Shown piece after piece: positions 1-7,040 of a stretch of 12,386 nt of DNA. The stretch lies in assembly GCA_021802085.1 (NCBI GenBank), contig JAKAAZ010000094.1, forward strand, positions 1 to 12,386, given 5' to 3'. The notes under the pieces are model-generated. The model did no database searches. It was not told the origin of the DNA and worked only from the letters and a program-made list of their open reading frames with translations. A program made the translations under genes and the position numbers. This DNA comes from Acidobacteriota bacterium. GTDB taxonomy: Bacteria > Acidobacteriota > Terriglobia > Terriglobales > Acidobacteriaceae. The stretch's first letter is position 1. Each line of letters begins with the position of its first letter.

Positions 1-132
1 CTACCAACGGGATTACGGCCTGCGCCCCCCAGATCGAACACCAACTCTGCAAACCGCTGAATCGGCCTTGGCAAAACGCTATGCCCGACAGGCTCCTAGC
101 CGTGAAAATGCTCCAGGGACGGATGCGGTGCG
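1..132. other. Unassigned left edge, downstream of the MFS gene
   Basis: This stretch lies beyond the stop of the MFS gene and runs off the window. Two plus-strand frames and one minus-strand frame stay open across it, but none gives a recognisable domain or a start with a ribosome-binding site. It contains CGACAGGCTC at about 97-106, which on the minus strand reads GAGCCTGTCG. That resembles ends of some insertion sequences, but this is a weak resemblance from memory and I do not call an element. It may be intergenic sequence or the end of a gene whose body lies outside the window. Confidence 0.3.
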
Positions 133-1440
133 TCATTCCAACTTGGCTTCGACCTGCGCTGGGGGCCGAATCAATAGAAATAGAGATATGGTGGCGAGCA
201 CCGGCATAAGCCCGGCGGCAACGAAGGCCGGCCGATAGGAAAAGCGATCGACCAAAACGCCAACTAGAAGCGTGAAGCCCGCGCTCACCATGCCGGCCGC
301 CAATCCACTGAGGCCGGTGACAGAACCCACCACCTCCTGCGGAAAAAGATCGGAGGGCAAAGTGAGTCCCATGGTGGACCAGCTGGCATAGCCCCACAGC
401 GCCACGCAGATGAGGACGAGCGCGAAATAGACATTGTGGACGCTGGCAGCGGGGATTCCGGCAAAGATCGGCAGACAACTCACGAAGCAAATCCACGTGC
501 GCGCGCGGACGACGGACATGCCGCGCCGAATGCAGTAGCCAGAGATCCAGCCGCCGGTGAAGTTGCCCAGGTCGGCGGCTACGAAAGGAATCCAAGCGAA
601 CAAGGCGATCCGTTTGAGGCTGAAACCGCGGGCATCACTGAGATATTGGGGCAGCCAGAAAACATAGAACCACCAGATAGGATCGGTGAGCGCGCGGCCG
701 AGGACAATGCCCCAGAGATTGCGATTTTTTGCCAGGCGTCGCCATCGCGCAAGGCCGCGATCGGTCGATGCAGGCTCCGCATCGCGGCCGGCCTGAATAA
801 GAGCAACTTCTTCCGCACCGACGCGAGGATGACTGTCGAGCGGATGATAGACGCGCAGCCACACGGCCAGCCAGACAAACCCGAGCAGTCCAGACGCCGC
901 AAATGCCCACCGCCAGCCGAACGCCAACGCGATGAGAGGAATGGTCAAGGCCGCGAGCGCTCCGCCGACGCTGGAGCCGCTGTCGAAGATCGCGACGGCG
1001 AGGCTTCGTTCCTCGCGGGGAAACCATTCGGCGACAACTTTGCTGGCACCCGGCCAATTAAACCCCTCGCCGATTCCCAGCATGAATCGAAAAAAGGCAA
1101 AGCCGAAGACGGAGCTGGCCAGGCCGGTGAGGATATTCATCACCGACCACCAGATCGCCGCTGCAGCCAGACCGACACGGCTGCCAACCGCATCGAGAAC
1201 GATGCCGCCAACCAGCCAGGTGATAGCGTAGGAGATTTGAAATGACCCGATAATTTTCGCGAGGTCGGTGTGGGTCAAATGATATTGCGCCGTAATCATC
1301 GGCGACAACACGGAGAAACTTTGACGACTGATGTAGTTGGTGACGGTGGAAAAGAAAAGGGTCCAGACAATCCACCAACGCATTTTGCCCGCGCGTCCAG
1401 ATAGCATGGGCAGCAAAGCACTGGACTGCGCGTTATCCAA
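133..1440 (-). CDS. MFS transporter, anion:cation symporter (ACS) type
   Basis: Predicted inner-membrane secondary transporter of 435 residues with about 12 hydrophobic segments, the usual size for the major facilitator superfamily. Residues 32-50 (NYISRQSFSVLSPMI) match the TM1 region of hexuronate, glucarate and galactonate carriers. The loop after TM2 (residues 78-90, GG-x3-D-x2-G-x-R) is MFS motif A. The stretch RFMLGIGEGFNWPGASK is typical TM4 of the ACS subfamily, which imports organic anions, often sugar acids, with protons or cations. The chosen start is TTG at 1438-1440, because GAGGTGA at 1444-1450 sits just upstream. The next ATG (1405-1407) has no ribosome-binding site and would cut the N-terminus by 11 residues. 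The gene follows the amidohydrolase on the same strand, 139 bp downstream, behind a palindromic element. Family assignment is secure; the substrate cannot be read from sequence. Confidence 0.9.
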   Translation of the reverse strand: MDNAQSSALLPMLSGRAGKMRWWIVWTLFFSTVTNYISRQSFSVLSPMITAQYHLTHTDLAKIIGSFQISYAITWLVGGIVLDAVGSRVGLAAAAIWWSVMNILTGLASSVFGFAFFRFMLGIGEGFNWPGASKVVAEWFPREERSLAVAIFDSGSSVGGALAALTIPLIALAFGWRWAFAASGLLGFVWLAVWLRVYHPLDSHPRVGAEEVALIQAGRDAEPASTDRGLARWRRLAKNRNLWGIVLGRALTDPIWWFYVFWLPQYLSDARGFSLKRIALFAWIPFVAADLGNFTGGWISGYCIRRGMSVVRARTWICFVSCLPIFAGIPAASVHNVYFALVLICVALWGYASWSTMGLTLPSDLFPQEVVGSVTGLSGLAAGMVSAGFTLLVGVLVDRFSYRPAFVAAGLMPVLATISLFLLIRPPAQVEAKLE

Positions 1441-1454
1441 TCTTCACCTCGTCT

Positions 1455-1570
1455 AGAGCAATCACACAGTTCCCGTAATGTGGTGGGATCAATTCACATG
1501 CAGCCGTTCCTTGATAGAACGGCTGCACTAAGATCAATTTCCCGGCTGACACCAACTGTGTGATTGCTCT
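1455..1570. repeat. Nested palindromic element with 17-bp terminal inverted repeats
   Basis: The arms AGAGCAATCACACAGTT (1455-1471) and its exact reverse complement (1554-1570) enclose 82 bases. At nearly the same centre is a hairpin with 11-bp arms, TGCAGCCGTTC (1499-1509) and its complement (1517-1527), and a 7-base loop. The element fills almost all of the gap between the amidohydrolase and MFS genes. It ends about 4 bases short of the MFS ribosome-binding site, so it would lie in the MFS 5' leader if the genes are cotranscribed. No T-tract follows the hairpin on either strand and no clear target-site duplication is visible. Possible identities are a short non-autonomous transposable element (MITE-like), a structured RNA or attenuator, or an unusual terminator. 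The structure is seen directly; the function is unknown. Confidence 0.7.
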
Positions 1571-1579
1571 GGCTGCGGC

Positions 1580-2719
1580 TCAATGGGAACTGCCCAGAAC
1601 ACCTGGAAACCATTTGACGGCATTATCGTGATAGAGCTTGCGGAGGATCGATTGCGGGAGAGCGAGTCCCTGCACTCGTTTGTCCCTGTAGAGGATGGTG
1701 TCGTTCGTGGCAAGATACCGCCAGTCGTCGGCGTACCGATTCTCCCACTCCTTCATGGTCTCCGGAGCATTGCTCTTCGGAAAGAGTTCGTTGTCGGTTC
1801 CATAGATCAATCGGTCCTGATACTTGGTGATGAAAGCAATGATGTCCGCGCGAGGCTGCATTTCGACGTAGGGCATGCGGGCGGCCATGTCCACGGCAAA
1901 GTTGGGGTATTTGTCCAAATGCTGCGCCAGCTGGGTGAAATCCGCTTCCATGCTGCCTAAGTGCGCGCCCACCACGCGAAGGTTCGGATTCGCTTCCAGA
2001 ATATGATCGCGCGCCACGAGAATCGCCGGTTTGGGTGGCGCGCCCTTGATCGCATACATGTAGAGCTCAGGATGCTGAGTGTAGTAATCGTAGTCGGGCG
2101 ACGCGGGATTGGGAGCTTCCCAAATGGTGTTCGGGTCGGCGAGATGGGCGATCAGCGTTTTGTTATGGGCCGCGATGTCCTTGAAAATCGGCTCAAACAT
2201 AGGATTGTCCGGCATGATGTAGTTGCCCTTGGCGTCCTTGATCTCCATGCCGACGTTTTTCCAGATTTTTACCGCGATGGCTCCTTGCGCGAAATCTCGA
2301 TTGAGGCCGCGGATTGCATTCTGAGCGAAATGGGGTTGGTTGAATTGAAACGGATCGAAGGTCGTGCACAGAACCATGTATCCATCGCTGCCGCGAACAA
2401 CTTTCCAGGCGTCCGCGCGCTCCTTGGACAGGTCTTTCTGCTCGGGATCGTAATCGTCCACGACCAGAATATCCACGGTGTGCAGGTTGAGCTTTTTGAG
2501 CAACGCGTAGAGCGCCGGAGCGTTCTGGAACGCGTGGGAATGGGTATCAATCGCACCGAGGGCGGTAAATTGCCCCAATTCCTGGGCCGTAAACGGACCG
2601 GTCACTGGCGCGTTGGACGCGGCTGCGGAGGGCGCGGAGGCAGGTGGCGCCGGCGGCTGTTGCCTGCTGCATCCGATTGCAGCCAATACGAGTGCCAATG
2701 AAACGGCGATTCTTCTCAC
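1580..2719 (-). CDS. Lipoprotein amidohydrolase (amidohydrolase-2 / ACMSD-like TIM barrel)
   Basis: Predicted exported, lipid-anchored metal-dependent hydrolase or decarboxylase of 379 residues. The metal ligands expected of the amidohydrolase-2 family are present in order: HxH (DTHSH, H60 and H62), H192 (LIAHLAD), H253 (VVGAHLGS) and D309 (IYGTDNE). The N-terminus MRRIAVSLALVLAAIGC is a lipoprotein signal peptide with C17 as the lipidated residue (the -3 position is Ala, slightly off consensus), followed by a Pro/Ala-rich linker to about residue 40. The frame is open up to a GTG at 2752. However, a perfect AAGGAGG lies 6 bases before the GTG at 2717-2719, and only that start puts the signal peptide at the N-terminus. 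It is divergent from the TetR operon and upstream of the MFS gene. ACMSD relatives act on aromatic or carboxylic substrates such as resorcylate or vanillate derivatives, but the substrate here is unknown. Confidence 0.87.
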   Translation of the reverse strand: MRRIAVSLALVLAAIGCSRQQPPAPPASAPSAAASNAPVTGPFTAQELGQFTALGAIDTHSHAFQNAPALYALLKKLNLHTVDILVVDDYDPEQKDLSKERADAWKVVRGSDGYMVLCTTFDPFQFNQPHFAQNAIRGLNRDFAQGAIAVKIWKNVGMEIKDAKGNYIMPDNPMFEPIFKDIAAHNKTLIAHLADPNTIWEAPNPASPDYDYYTQHPELYMYAIKGAPPKPAILVARDHILEANPNLRVVGAHLGSMEADFTQLAQHLDKYPNFAVDMAARMPYVEMQPRADIIAFITKYQDRLIYGTDNELFPKSNAPETMKEWENRYADDWRYLATNDTILYRDKRVQGLALPQSILRKLYHDNAVKWFPGVLGSSH

Positions 2720-2832
2720 GCTTTGCCTCCTTATGACGGGCCAGACACGCACGTAGGGGTACAGGGGAGTTTCCGTCGAAAAGCTATTTCAAGGACACCA
2801 CGGTACAACCGGGCCGTCAAGAGCGGTTCGAC

Positions 2833-2855
2833 GGGCCATTCGTAAACGATGGCCC
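2833..2855. promoter_or_regulatory. Near-perfect palindrome in the divergent intergenic region
   Basis: GGGCCATTCGT (2833-2843) and ACGATGGCCC (2846-2855) are complementary over 10 pairs with one bulged T. The arms are separated only by AA. It lies 113 bases before the amidohydrolase start and about 90 bases upstream of the tetR promoter. So compact a palindrome suits a dimeric regulator's operator. It could also be a hairpin isolating the two divergent units. No cognate regulator can be named. Confidence 0.4.
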
Positions 2856-2918
2856 ACGGGTGCGGATAGCAACACGGCGAGCGCCTTGGATTCCTTCACG
2901 CACTGGAGCACGCCTGAA

Positions 2919-2949
2919 TTGCGCGCTTCAGTGCGATGCCTGCTATTAT
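2919..2949 (+). promoter_or_regulatory. Putative promoter of the tetR efflux operon
   Basis: TATTAT at 2944-2949 is preceded by TG one base away (TGCTATTAT), which gives an extended -10 box. A weak -35-like TTGCGC sits at 2919-2924 with a long 19-base spacer, tolerable for an extended -10 promoter. Transcription would start at about 2956, inside the palindrome before tetR, leaving a leader of only about 14 bases. Confidence 0.5.
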
Positions 2950-2950
2950 T

Positions 2951-2967
2951 TTAACTAACCGGTTAAT
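2951..2967. promoter_or_regulatory. Likely TetR operator (TAACCGGTTA palindrome)
   Basis: A perfect 10-bp palindrome, TAACCGGTTA, lies at 2956-2965. It extends to 14 bp with one mismatched pair (2954-2967), and a further TTAAC half-site starts at 2951. It covers the expected transcription start and ends 2 bases before the tetR ATG. TetR-family repressors that head efflux operons usually bind such sites and repress themselves and the pump, so autorepression is the natural reading. Binding is inferred from position and symmetry. Confidence 0.6.
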
Positions 2968-2969
2968 CA

Positions 2970-3728
2970 ATGACATCCGCAACCACAAACCGAACGCGGC
3001 ATGACCGCGCCGACCAGACACGGAAGAGAATCCTTCGTGCCGCGGTGCGGGAATTCAGCACGCATGGCCTTTCCGGGGCGCGCACCGATCGCATTGCGGA
3101 GTCGGCGAGGGTGAACAAGGCATTGCTCTACTACTACTTCAAGAGCAAGCAGGACTTGTATGCGGCGGCGGTTGAAGAAGTGGCAGGGAGGGTGATGGAG
3201 AATGCGCTGGCGGAATTCGACCAAAAATATACCGCCGGTGAGCGCCTGCTACGATCCGCGCTGCATCACTTCGACCGCATCCTGACGCAGCGGGAATTTC
3301 AGAGCCTGATGCAGCAGGAGATGGTTCGGTTTCAAAGCGGGAAGAGTGGATCGATCCCCGTTCTGTTCAAAACGGCCTTCATGCCGCTGATGGAAAAAAT
3401 GCGCGAAGCCACGGAGGACGGGGTGCGGACGGGTGAACTGTATCCAATGGAGTGGCTTCAGGTGATCTATTCGATGTTCGGCGCCAACGTTTTTTATTTT
3501 CTGAGCGCGCCGATGATGGAATTCGTGCTGCCCATGGAGCCACTCTCGCCGAAAGCGTTACAGATGCGGCGAAAGAGCGCGGTGCAGTTTCTGGGCGCGG
3601 CATTGTTCACGGACCGGGCGGCGGGCAGGCGGATGGCAAATCGAATTCTTCGGGCTATGCCCATGCCCAGGGCGAGGAATCTACAGAAGCGGATGGAAAC
3701 TTTTCAGGTTCGGAGAAGAGCCTTATGA
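2970..3728 (+). CDS. TetR-family transcriptional repressor of the efflux operon
   Basis: Predicted cytoplasmic DNA-binding repressor of 252 residues. The N-terminal TetR domain spans about residues 17-64. Helices 2-3 of the helix-turn-helix are at about 40-57 and carry the family hallmark ALLYYYFKSKQDLY. The remainder is a helical ligand-sensing and dimerisation domain with no conserved sequence I can place. The last 35 residues form a basic, Arg-rich tail, which makes the protein longer than the usual 190-230 residues. The start is the ATG at 2970; an in-frame stop at 2964-2966 excludes anything longer. There is no Shine-Dalgarno sequence, so the mRNA may be nearly leaderless. Its stop overlaps the HlyD start as ATGA. 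The arrangement resembles E. coli cecR (ybiH), which controls ybhGFSR, so it probably senses a substrate of the adjacent pump. The ligand is unknown. Confidence 0.9.
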   Translation: MTSATTNRTRHDRADQTRKRILRAAVREFSTHGLSGARTDRIAESARVNKALLYYYFKSKQDLYAAAVEEVAGRVMENALAEFDQKYTAGERLLRSALHHFDRILTQREFQSLMQQEMVRFQSGKSGSIPVLFKTAFMPLMEKMREATEDGVRTGELYPMEWLQVIYSMFGANVFYFLSAPMMEFVLPMEPLSPKALQMRRKSAVQFLGAALFTDRAAGRRMANRILRAMPMPRARNLQKRMETFQVRRRAL

Positions 3729-4789
3729 ACGCTCGCAACCGGATTTTTATCATACTTGGAGTGCTGTTCATCTTTTCGCTGTTTTGGTATTTTTTTACGA
3801 CGAATCGGTCCGGCGATTTGCAGTTGATCGGCACGGTGGACGCAAATGAAGTGGTGGTGAGCTCGCGGATCCCGGGGCAGATAGAGACGCTTACGGTGGA
3901 CGAAGGAGACGCCGTGCATGCCGGCGAACTGATCGCCACCATCCAGAGCGACGACCTGGCGGCGGCGCGCAACGCAGCCGAGGCAACGGCCGCCAGCCAG
4001 AAATATCTGTTGCAGCAGACCCGAGACACCGAGCGCCAGGTAGGAGGCAGCACCTCCAGCCAGGTAGCGAATGCGGAAGCGCAGCTGCGTGCCATGCGAG
4101 CCACTCTGATGCAGGCCCAGGCGCTGGAACAACACCAGGAAGCCGATACTTCACGCTCCGTTGCACTGGCGGCGCAGGGAGTCGTGAGCCAGCAAACGCG
4201 GGATGAAGATGTCGCCTCCCTGCGCGCGGACCGCGCCGCTGTCAACGCGGCGAAGCAGAACGTAGCAGCCGCCGAGGCATCGCTGAAGGTGGCGAAGGCA
4301 AATACGATTCAGGCGCGGGCGCAGGCAAAGACAGTGGCGGCAACGCGCAGTCAAATGCAAAACGCGCAGGCGCTGCTGGACCAGGCGCAAGTGGAGCTGG
4401 GATATTCGCGCATCGTTTCGCCGATTGCAGGCATGGTGAACGTGCGGGCGGCACGGCAAGGCGAAGTGGTTGCGGCGGGAACGCCGATCGTGACTATCAC
4501 CGACCTGACGCAAACCTGGGTCTATGCGCCGTTGCCGGAGACAGAAGCAGATTCGGTCCAGTTGGGAGACAATCTGCGCGTGGTGATGCCGAGCGGCGCG
4601 ACGCTGCAGGGCAAAGTGATTGCGAAATCGGCGGAAGGAGACTTCGCGACGCAACGCGACGTGAGCCGGCGCAAGCGCGACATTGAAACAGTCCAGTTGA
4701 AGCTGCTGATCGACAATCCCGCCATGCGATATGTGCCGGGAATGCTGGCCGAAGTCTATATCCCGAAGAGCAAGCTGGTCGCGCGATGA
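3725..4789 (+). CDS. HlyD/YbhG-type membrane-fusion (periplasmic adaptor) protein
   Basis: Predicted adaptor of 354 residues linking the ABC pump to the outer envelope. A single N-terminal membrane segment (residues about 6-24) anchors it in the inner membrane. Then come the first half of a biotinyl-lipoyl domain (about 35-75, VVVSSRIPGQIETLTVDEGD), a long Ala/Gln-rich coiled-coil hairpin (about 75-215), the second lipoyl half (YSRIVSPIAGMVNVRAARQGE), and a beta-barrel region ending in PGMLAEVYIP. The start is ATG 3725, preceded by GGAG about 9 bases away and overlapping the tetR stop (ATGA). A longer frame from 3452 is out-of-frame readthrough of tetR. The stop again overlaps the next gene as ATGA. 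E. coli YbhG and YhiI are the nearest architectural parallels. No outer-membrane channel gene is nearby, so a TolC-like partner would have to come from elsewhere. Confidence 0.92.
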   Translation: MNARNRIFIILGVLFIFSLFWYFFTTNRSGDLQLIGTVDANEVVVSSRIPGQIETLTVDEGDAVHAGELIATIQSDDLAAARNAAEATAASQKYLLQQTRDTERQVGGSTSSQVANAEAQLRAMRATLMQAQALEQHQEADTSRSVALAAQGVVSQQTRDEDVASLRADRAAVNAAKQNVAAAEASLKVAKANTIQARAQAKTVAATRSQMQNAQALLDQAQVELGYSRIVSPIAGMVNVRAARQGEVVAAGTPIVTITDLTQTWVYAPLPETEADSVQLGDNLRVVMPSGATLQGKVIAKSAEGDFATQRDVSRRKRDIETVQLKLLIDNPAMRYVPGMLAEVYIPKSKLVAR

Positions 4790-5799
4790 ATGCCGGCAAG
4801 CCAGCGATGGCGATTTCTGTCGAAAACATTGTGAAGCGCTACGGAGATTTTACGGCCGTCGACGGCATCACGTTTCATGTGAACGATGGAGAAATCTTTG
4901 GACTGCTGGGGCCGAACGGCGCCGGCAAAAGCACGCTGATCCGCATGATGACAACCTTGACTCCGGCGACCAGCGGACGGGCGGTGGTTGGCGGCCATGA
5001 TGTCGCACGGGAGCCCGACGCGGTGCGGCGAACGATTGGAGTGATTCCCCAGGCGCTTACCAGCGATATCGATCTGACGGTGGAAGAGAATCTATCGATC
5101 TACGCGAAGCTCTACGAGGTGCCGAAGGCGGAGCGGGAGCGCAACATCAACGATCTGCTGGAAGCGGTGGATCTGACGAAGTGGCGCGGGGCGCAGACCA
5201 AAACGCTTTCCGGAGGAATGCGGCGGCGGCTGGAAATTGCGCGGGGCCTGGTGCACAATCCTCGAATTTTCTTCCTGGACGAACCCACGACCGGGCTGGA
5301 TCCGGTTTCTCGCGTAGCGGTTTGGGAAATGCTGAACCATCTGAAAAATACGCGCAGCCTGACGATCCTGCTGACGACGCATTACATGGACGAAGCCGAT
5401 CGCCTGTGCGACCGCATCGCTATTGTCGATCACGGCAAGCTGGTTGCGCTCGACAGTCCCATGGCGCTGAAGGCCAGCGTTCCTGGAACCAATGTGGTGG
5501 AAGCGCAATTCGCGCAGGAATCGGCGGAGTGGCCGGCGCGACTGAAGCAATTATCCGGCGTCACTTCCGTCGAATCGCAGAGCGCTGGGATGTACAGACT
5601 GTTGACTTCCGATGGCTCTCTGACTACGACGCAACTGGTAGAGATGGCCGTCAGCAGCGGCAACACTCTGAAGTCACTGAGCGTTCAGAACACCACGCTC
5701 GACGACGTTTTTGTTCACTTCACGGGGCGACAACTCCGCGACGAGCAGGTGAAGGCGCTCGGATTTGTGATGCCGCCACGCCCGGGGATGCAGCCATGA
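4786..5799 (+). CDS. ABC transporter ATP-binding protein (DrrA/YbhF type)
   Basis: Predicted ATPase subunit of 337 residues that energises the efflux pump on the cytoplasmic face. All nucleotide-binding motifs are intact: Walker A GPNGAGKST (42-50), Q-loop Q89 (GVIPQ), signature LSGGMRRRLEIARGL (141-155), Walker B IFFLDE (161-166) followed by PTTGLD, and switch His199 (TTHYMDEAD). The C-terminal region ending LDDVFVHFTGR is typical of the daunorubicin-resistance (DrrA) group of export ATPases. There is one nucleotide-binding domain, unlike the double-domain YbhF of E. coli, so the working pump would contain two copies. The start ATG at 4786 overlaps the HlyD stop. A second in-frame ATG at 4807 also lacks a ribosome-binding site and would lose the overlap. 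Exported compound unknown; drugs, lipids or antibiotics are possible. Confidence 0.95.
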   Translation: MNAGKPAMAISVENIVKRYGDFTAVDGITFHVNDGEIFGLLGPNGAGKSTLIRMMTTLTPATSGRAVVGGHDVAREPDAVRRTIGVIPQALTSDIDLTVEENLSIYAKLYEVPKAERERNINDLLEAVDLTKWRGAQTKTLSGGMRRRLEIARGLVHNPRIFFLDEPTTGLDPVSRVAVWEMLNHLKNTRSLTILLTTHYMDEADRLCDRIAIVDHGKLVALDSPMALKASVPGTNVVEAQFAQESAEWPARLKQLSGVTSVESQSAGMYRLLTSDGSLTTTQLVEMAVSSGNTLKSLSVQNTTLDDVFVHFTGRQLRDEQVKALGFVMPPRPGMQP

Positions 5800-6908
5800 C
5801 ACGCATGATGGCAATTGTTGAGCGGGAGATGCGGAAGTTTTTTCGTTCGCCAACGTTGATGATGGTGTCGATGATGCTGCCGCTGGTGCAGTTGGTCATC
5901 CTGGGCAACGCATTTGGCGGCAAGATTGTCGGCGCCAAGGTGGGCGTGGTCGATTACGATCACGGCTCTCAGGCGCTGAAGGTTCACGAGGCGTTCAACG
6001 CCGTTGCGGCAAATATCCGGACCTTTACCACGACCGAATACCCGAATGAACAAAAGGCGCGCGAGGATGTGCGCACCGGAAAGCTGGACGCCGCGGTGAT
6101 TATCCCACGGCAATATTCGCGACGGGTGCTGGCCGGGGATTCGCCGCAGATTGGCCTGGTGGTAGACAACACCGACCTGACGACGAGCGGCGGTATCGAA
6201 GCGGAAATGCAATCCCTGGTGGACGCATTGAATGCTCCGGCGATTCAACCGAAGGTGGTGCAGCAGATCGCGCTGGAGATCGTCGAACTGTACCCGTATG
6301 TCGAATACATGAAATACCTGCTGGCCGGTTCCATTTCGCTGGCCATGTATGTCGCCGTCATGATCGGCGGGGGGATGCTGTACATCGACGACAAGGCGCG
6401 GGGAGTGCATGAAGGCTATCTGGTCACTCCGATCACGAAGTTCGAATTGGTGCTGGGGTTGAACCTTGCTGGAACCATCAAGGCGGTTATGTCCGGCATC
6501 TCGCTGACTGTGATTGGCTCGTTGCTGGCAGGACTGGGTTCCATCTTTCATCCGGAGACGGACCTGCTCTTATTGCTGCTGATCGTTTCCACCTCCATCG
6601 CATTCAACGGCATGATGTTTTTGATGATGGTGCGGGTGGAAGACCCGTTGGTGCCGCGCGCCATGTTTGGAGTTTTGAATACGCTTCTGTTCTTTCCCAG
6701 CGGCGCCATCTCGCCGGTGAAGGGATTTCCGCCCTGGCTGCGCGCCATTGCCGTCGTCGATCCCTTTACCTATGCCGTACACGGCTTCAAGGCGATTCTG
6801 CTGAAAGATGGCGGCCTCGATGCGATCTGGATGGATCTGCTTTTCCTGTTTGGATTTGGAATCGCGACCCTGCTGATTGCGACACCGCTGTTCAAACGGT
6901 CGCTCTAG
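5796..6908 (+). CDS. ABC-2 type permease of the efflux pump
   Basis: Predicted membrane subunit of 370 residues with the ABC-2 exporter layout. There is one transmembrane helix near the N-terminus (about 19-41), then a large extracytoplasmic domain (about 42-165). Five more hydrophobic segments follow, starting at KYLLAGSISLAMYVAVMIGG and ending at FLFGFGIATLLIATPLF. The stretch with FPSGAISPVKGFPPWLRAI and DPFTYAVHGFKAIL is characteristic of DrrB/YbhS/YhhJ-like permeases. The start ATG 5796 overlaps the ATPase stop as ATGA. The frame is also open upstream to 5181, but that part lies inside the ATPase gene. Only one permease is present, so a homodimer is expected. This is the last gene of the operon; no strong terminator hairpin is seen before the next promoter. 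Confidence 0.93.
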   Translation: MTRMMAIVEREMRKFFRSPTLMMVSMMLPLVQLVILGNAFGGKIVGAKVGVVDYDHGSQALKVHEAFNAVAANIRTFTTTEYPNEQKAREDVRTGKLDAAVIIPRQYSRRVLAGDSPQIGLVVDNTDLTTSGGIEAEMQSLVDALNAPAIQPKVVQQIALEIVELYPYVEYMKYLLAGSISLAMYVAVMIGGGMLYIDDKARGVHEGYLVTPITKFELVLGLNLAGTIKAVMSGISLTVIGSLLAGLGSIFHPETDLLLLLLIVSTSIAFNGMMFLMMVRVEDPLVPRAMFGVLNTLLFFPSGAISPVKGFPPWLRAIAVVDPFTYAVHGFKAILLKDGGLDAIWMDLLFLFGFGIATLLIATPLFKRSL

Positions 6909-6965
6909 CTGGGTGAGGCTTCGGTTGTAAGCGGGAGTGGCGGCGACACAATGGTTTGTAACTGC

Positions 6966-6996
6966 TTGAACGGGCACCCGGTGACTCCTATATACT
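6966..6996 (+). promoter_or_regulatory. Putative sigma-70 promoter for the PAS/GAF regulator
   Basis: TTGAAC (6966-6971) and TATATA (6989-6994) are separated by 17 bases. An overlapping TATACT (6991-6996) is a closer -10 match but needs a 19-base spacer. Transcription would begin about 7002, some 40 bases before the chosen ATG. Nothing else was seen in the 132-bp gap after the permease. Confidence 0.45.
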
Positions 6997-7040
6997 CGGC
7001 GTACCGGCAACGGAGCGCATAGAACAGGTTGTGGACACAC

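Noticed and set aside
97..106. Possible insertion-sequence end
   Set aside because: Only a ten-base resemblance, with no partner repeat and no transposase in the window.
436..1245. Long plus-strand open frame of 269 codons opposite the MFS gene
   Set aside because: It is the antisense shadow of the MFS gene. Its composition is polar and low-complexity, it has no domain, and it has no ribosome-binding site.
1499..1527. Simple rho-independent terminator after the amidohydrolase
   Set aside because: The stem is strong but no T-tract follows on either strand, and it is nested in larger terminal repeats, so it is described as a palindromic element instead.
3452..3724. N-terminal extension of the HlyD frame
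   Set aside because: It overlaps tetR out of frame. The membrane anchor begins right after the ATG at 3725, which has a ribosome-binding site.
5181..5795. N-terminal extension of the permease frame to 575 codons
   Set aside because: This part lies inside the ATPase gene in another frame and has no membrane segments. The permease proper starts at ATG 5796 with an ATGA overlap.
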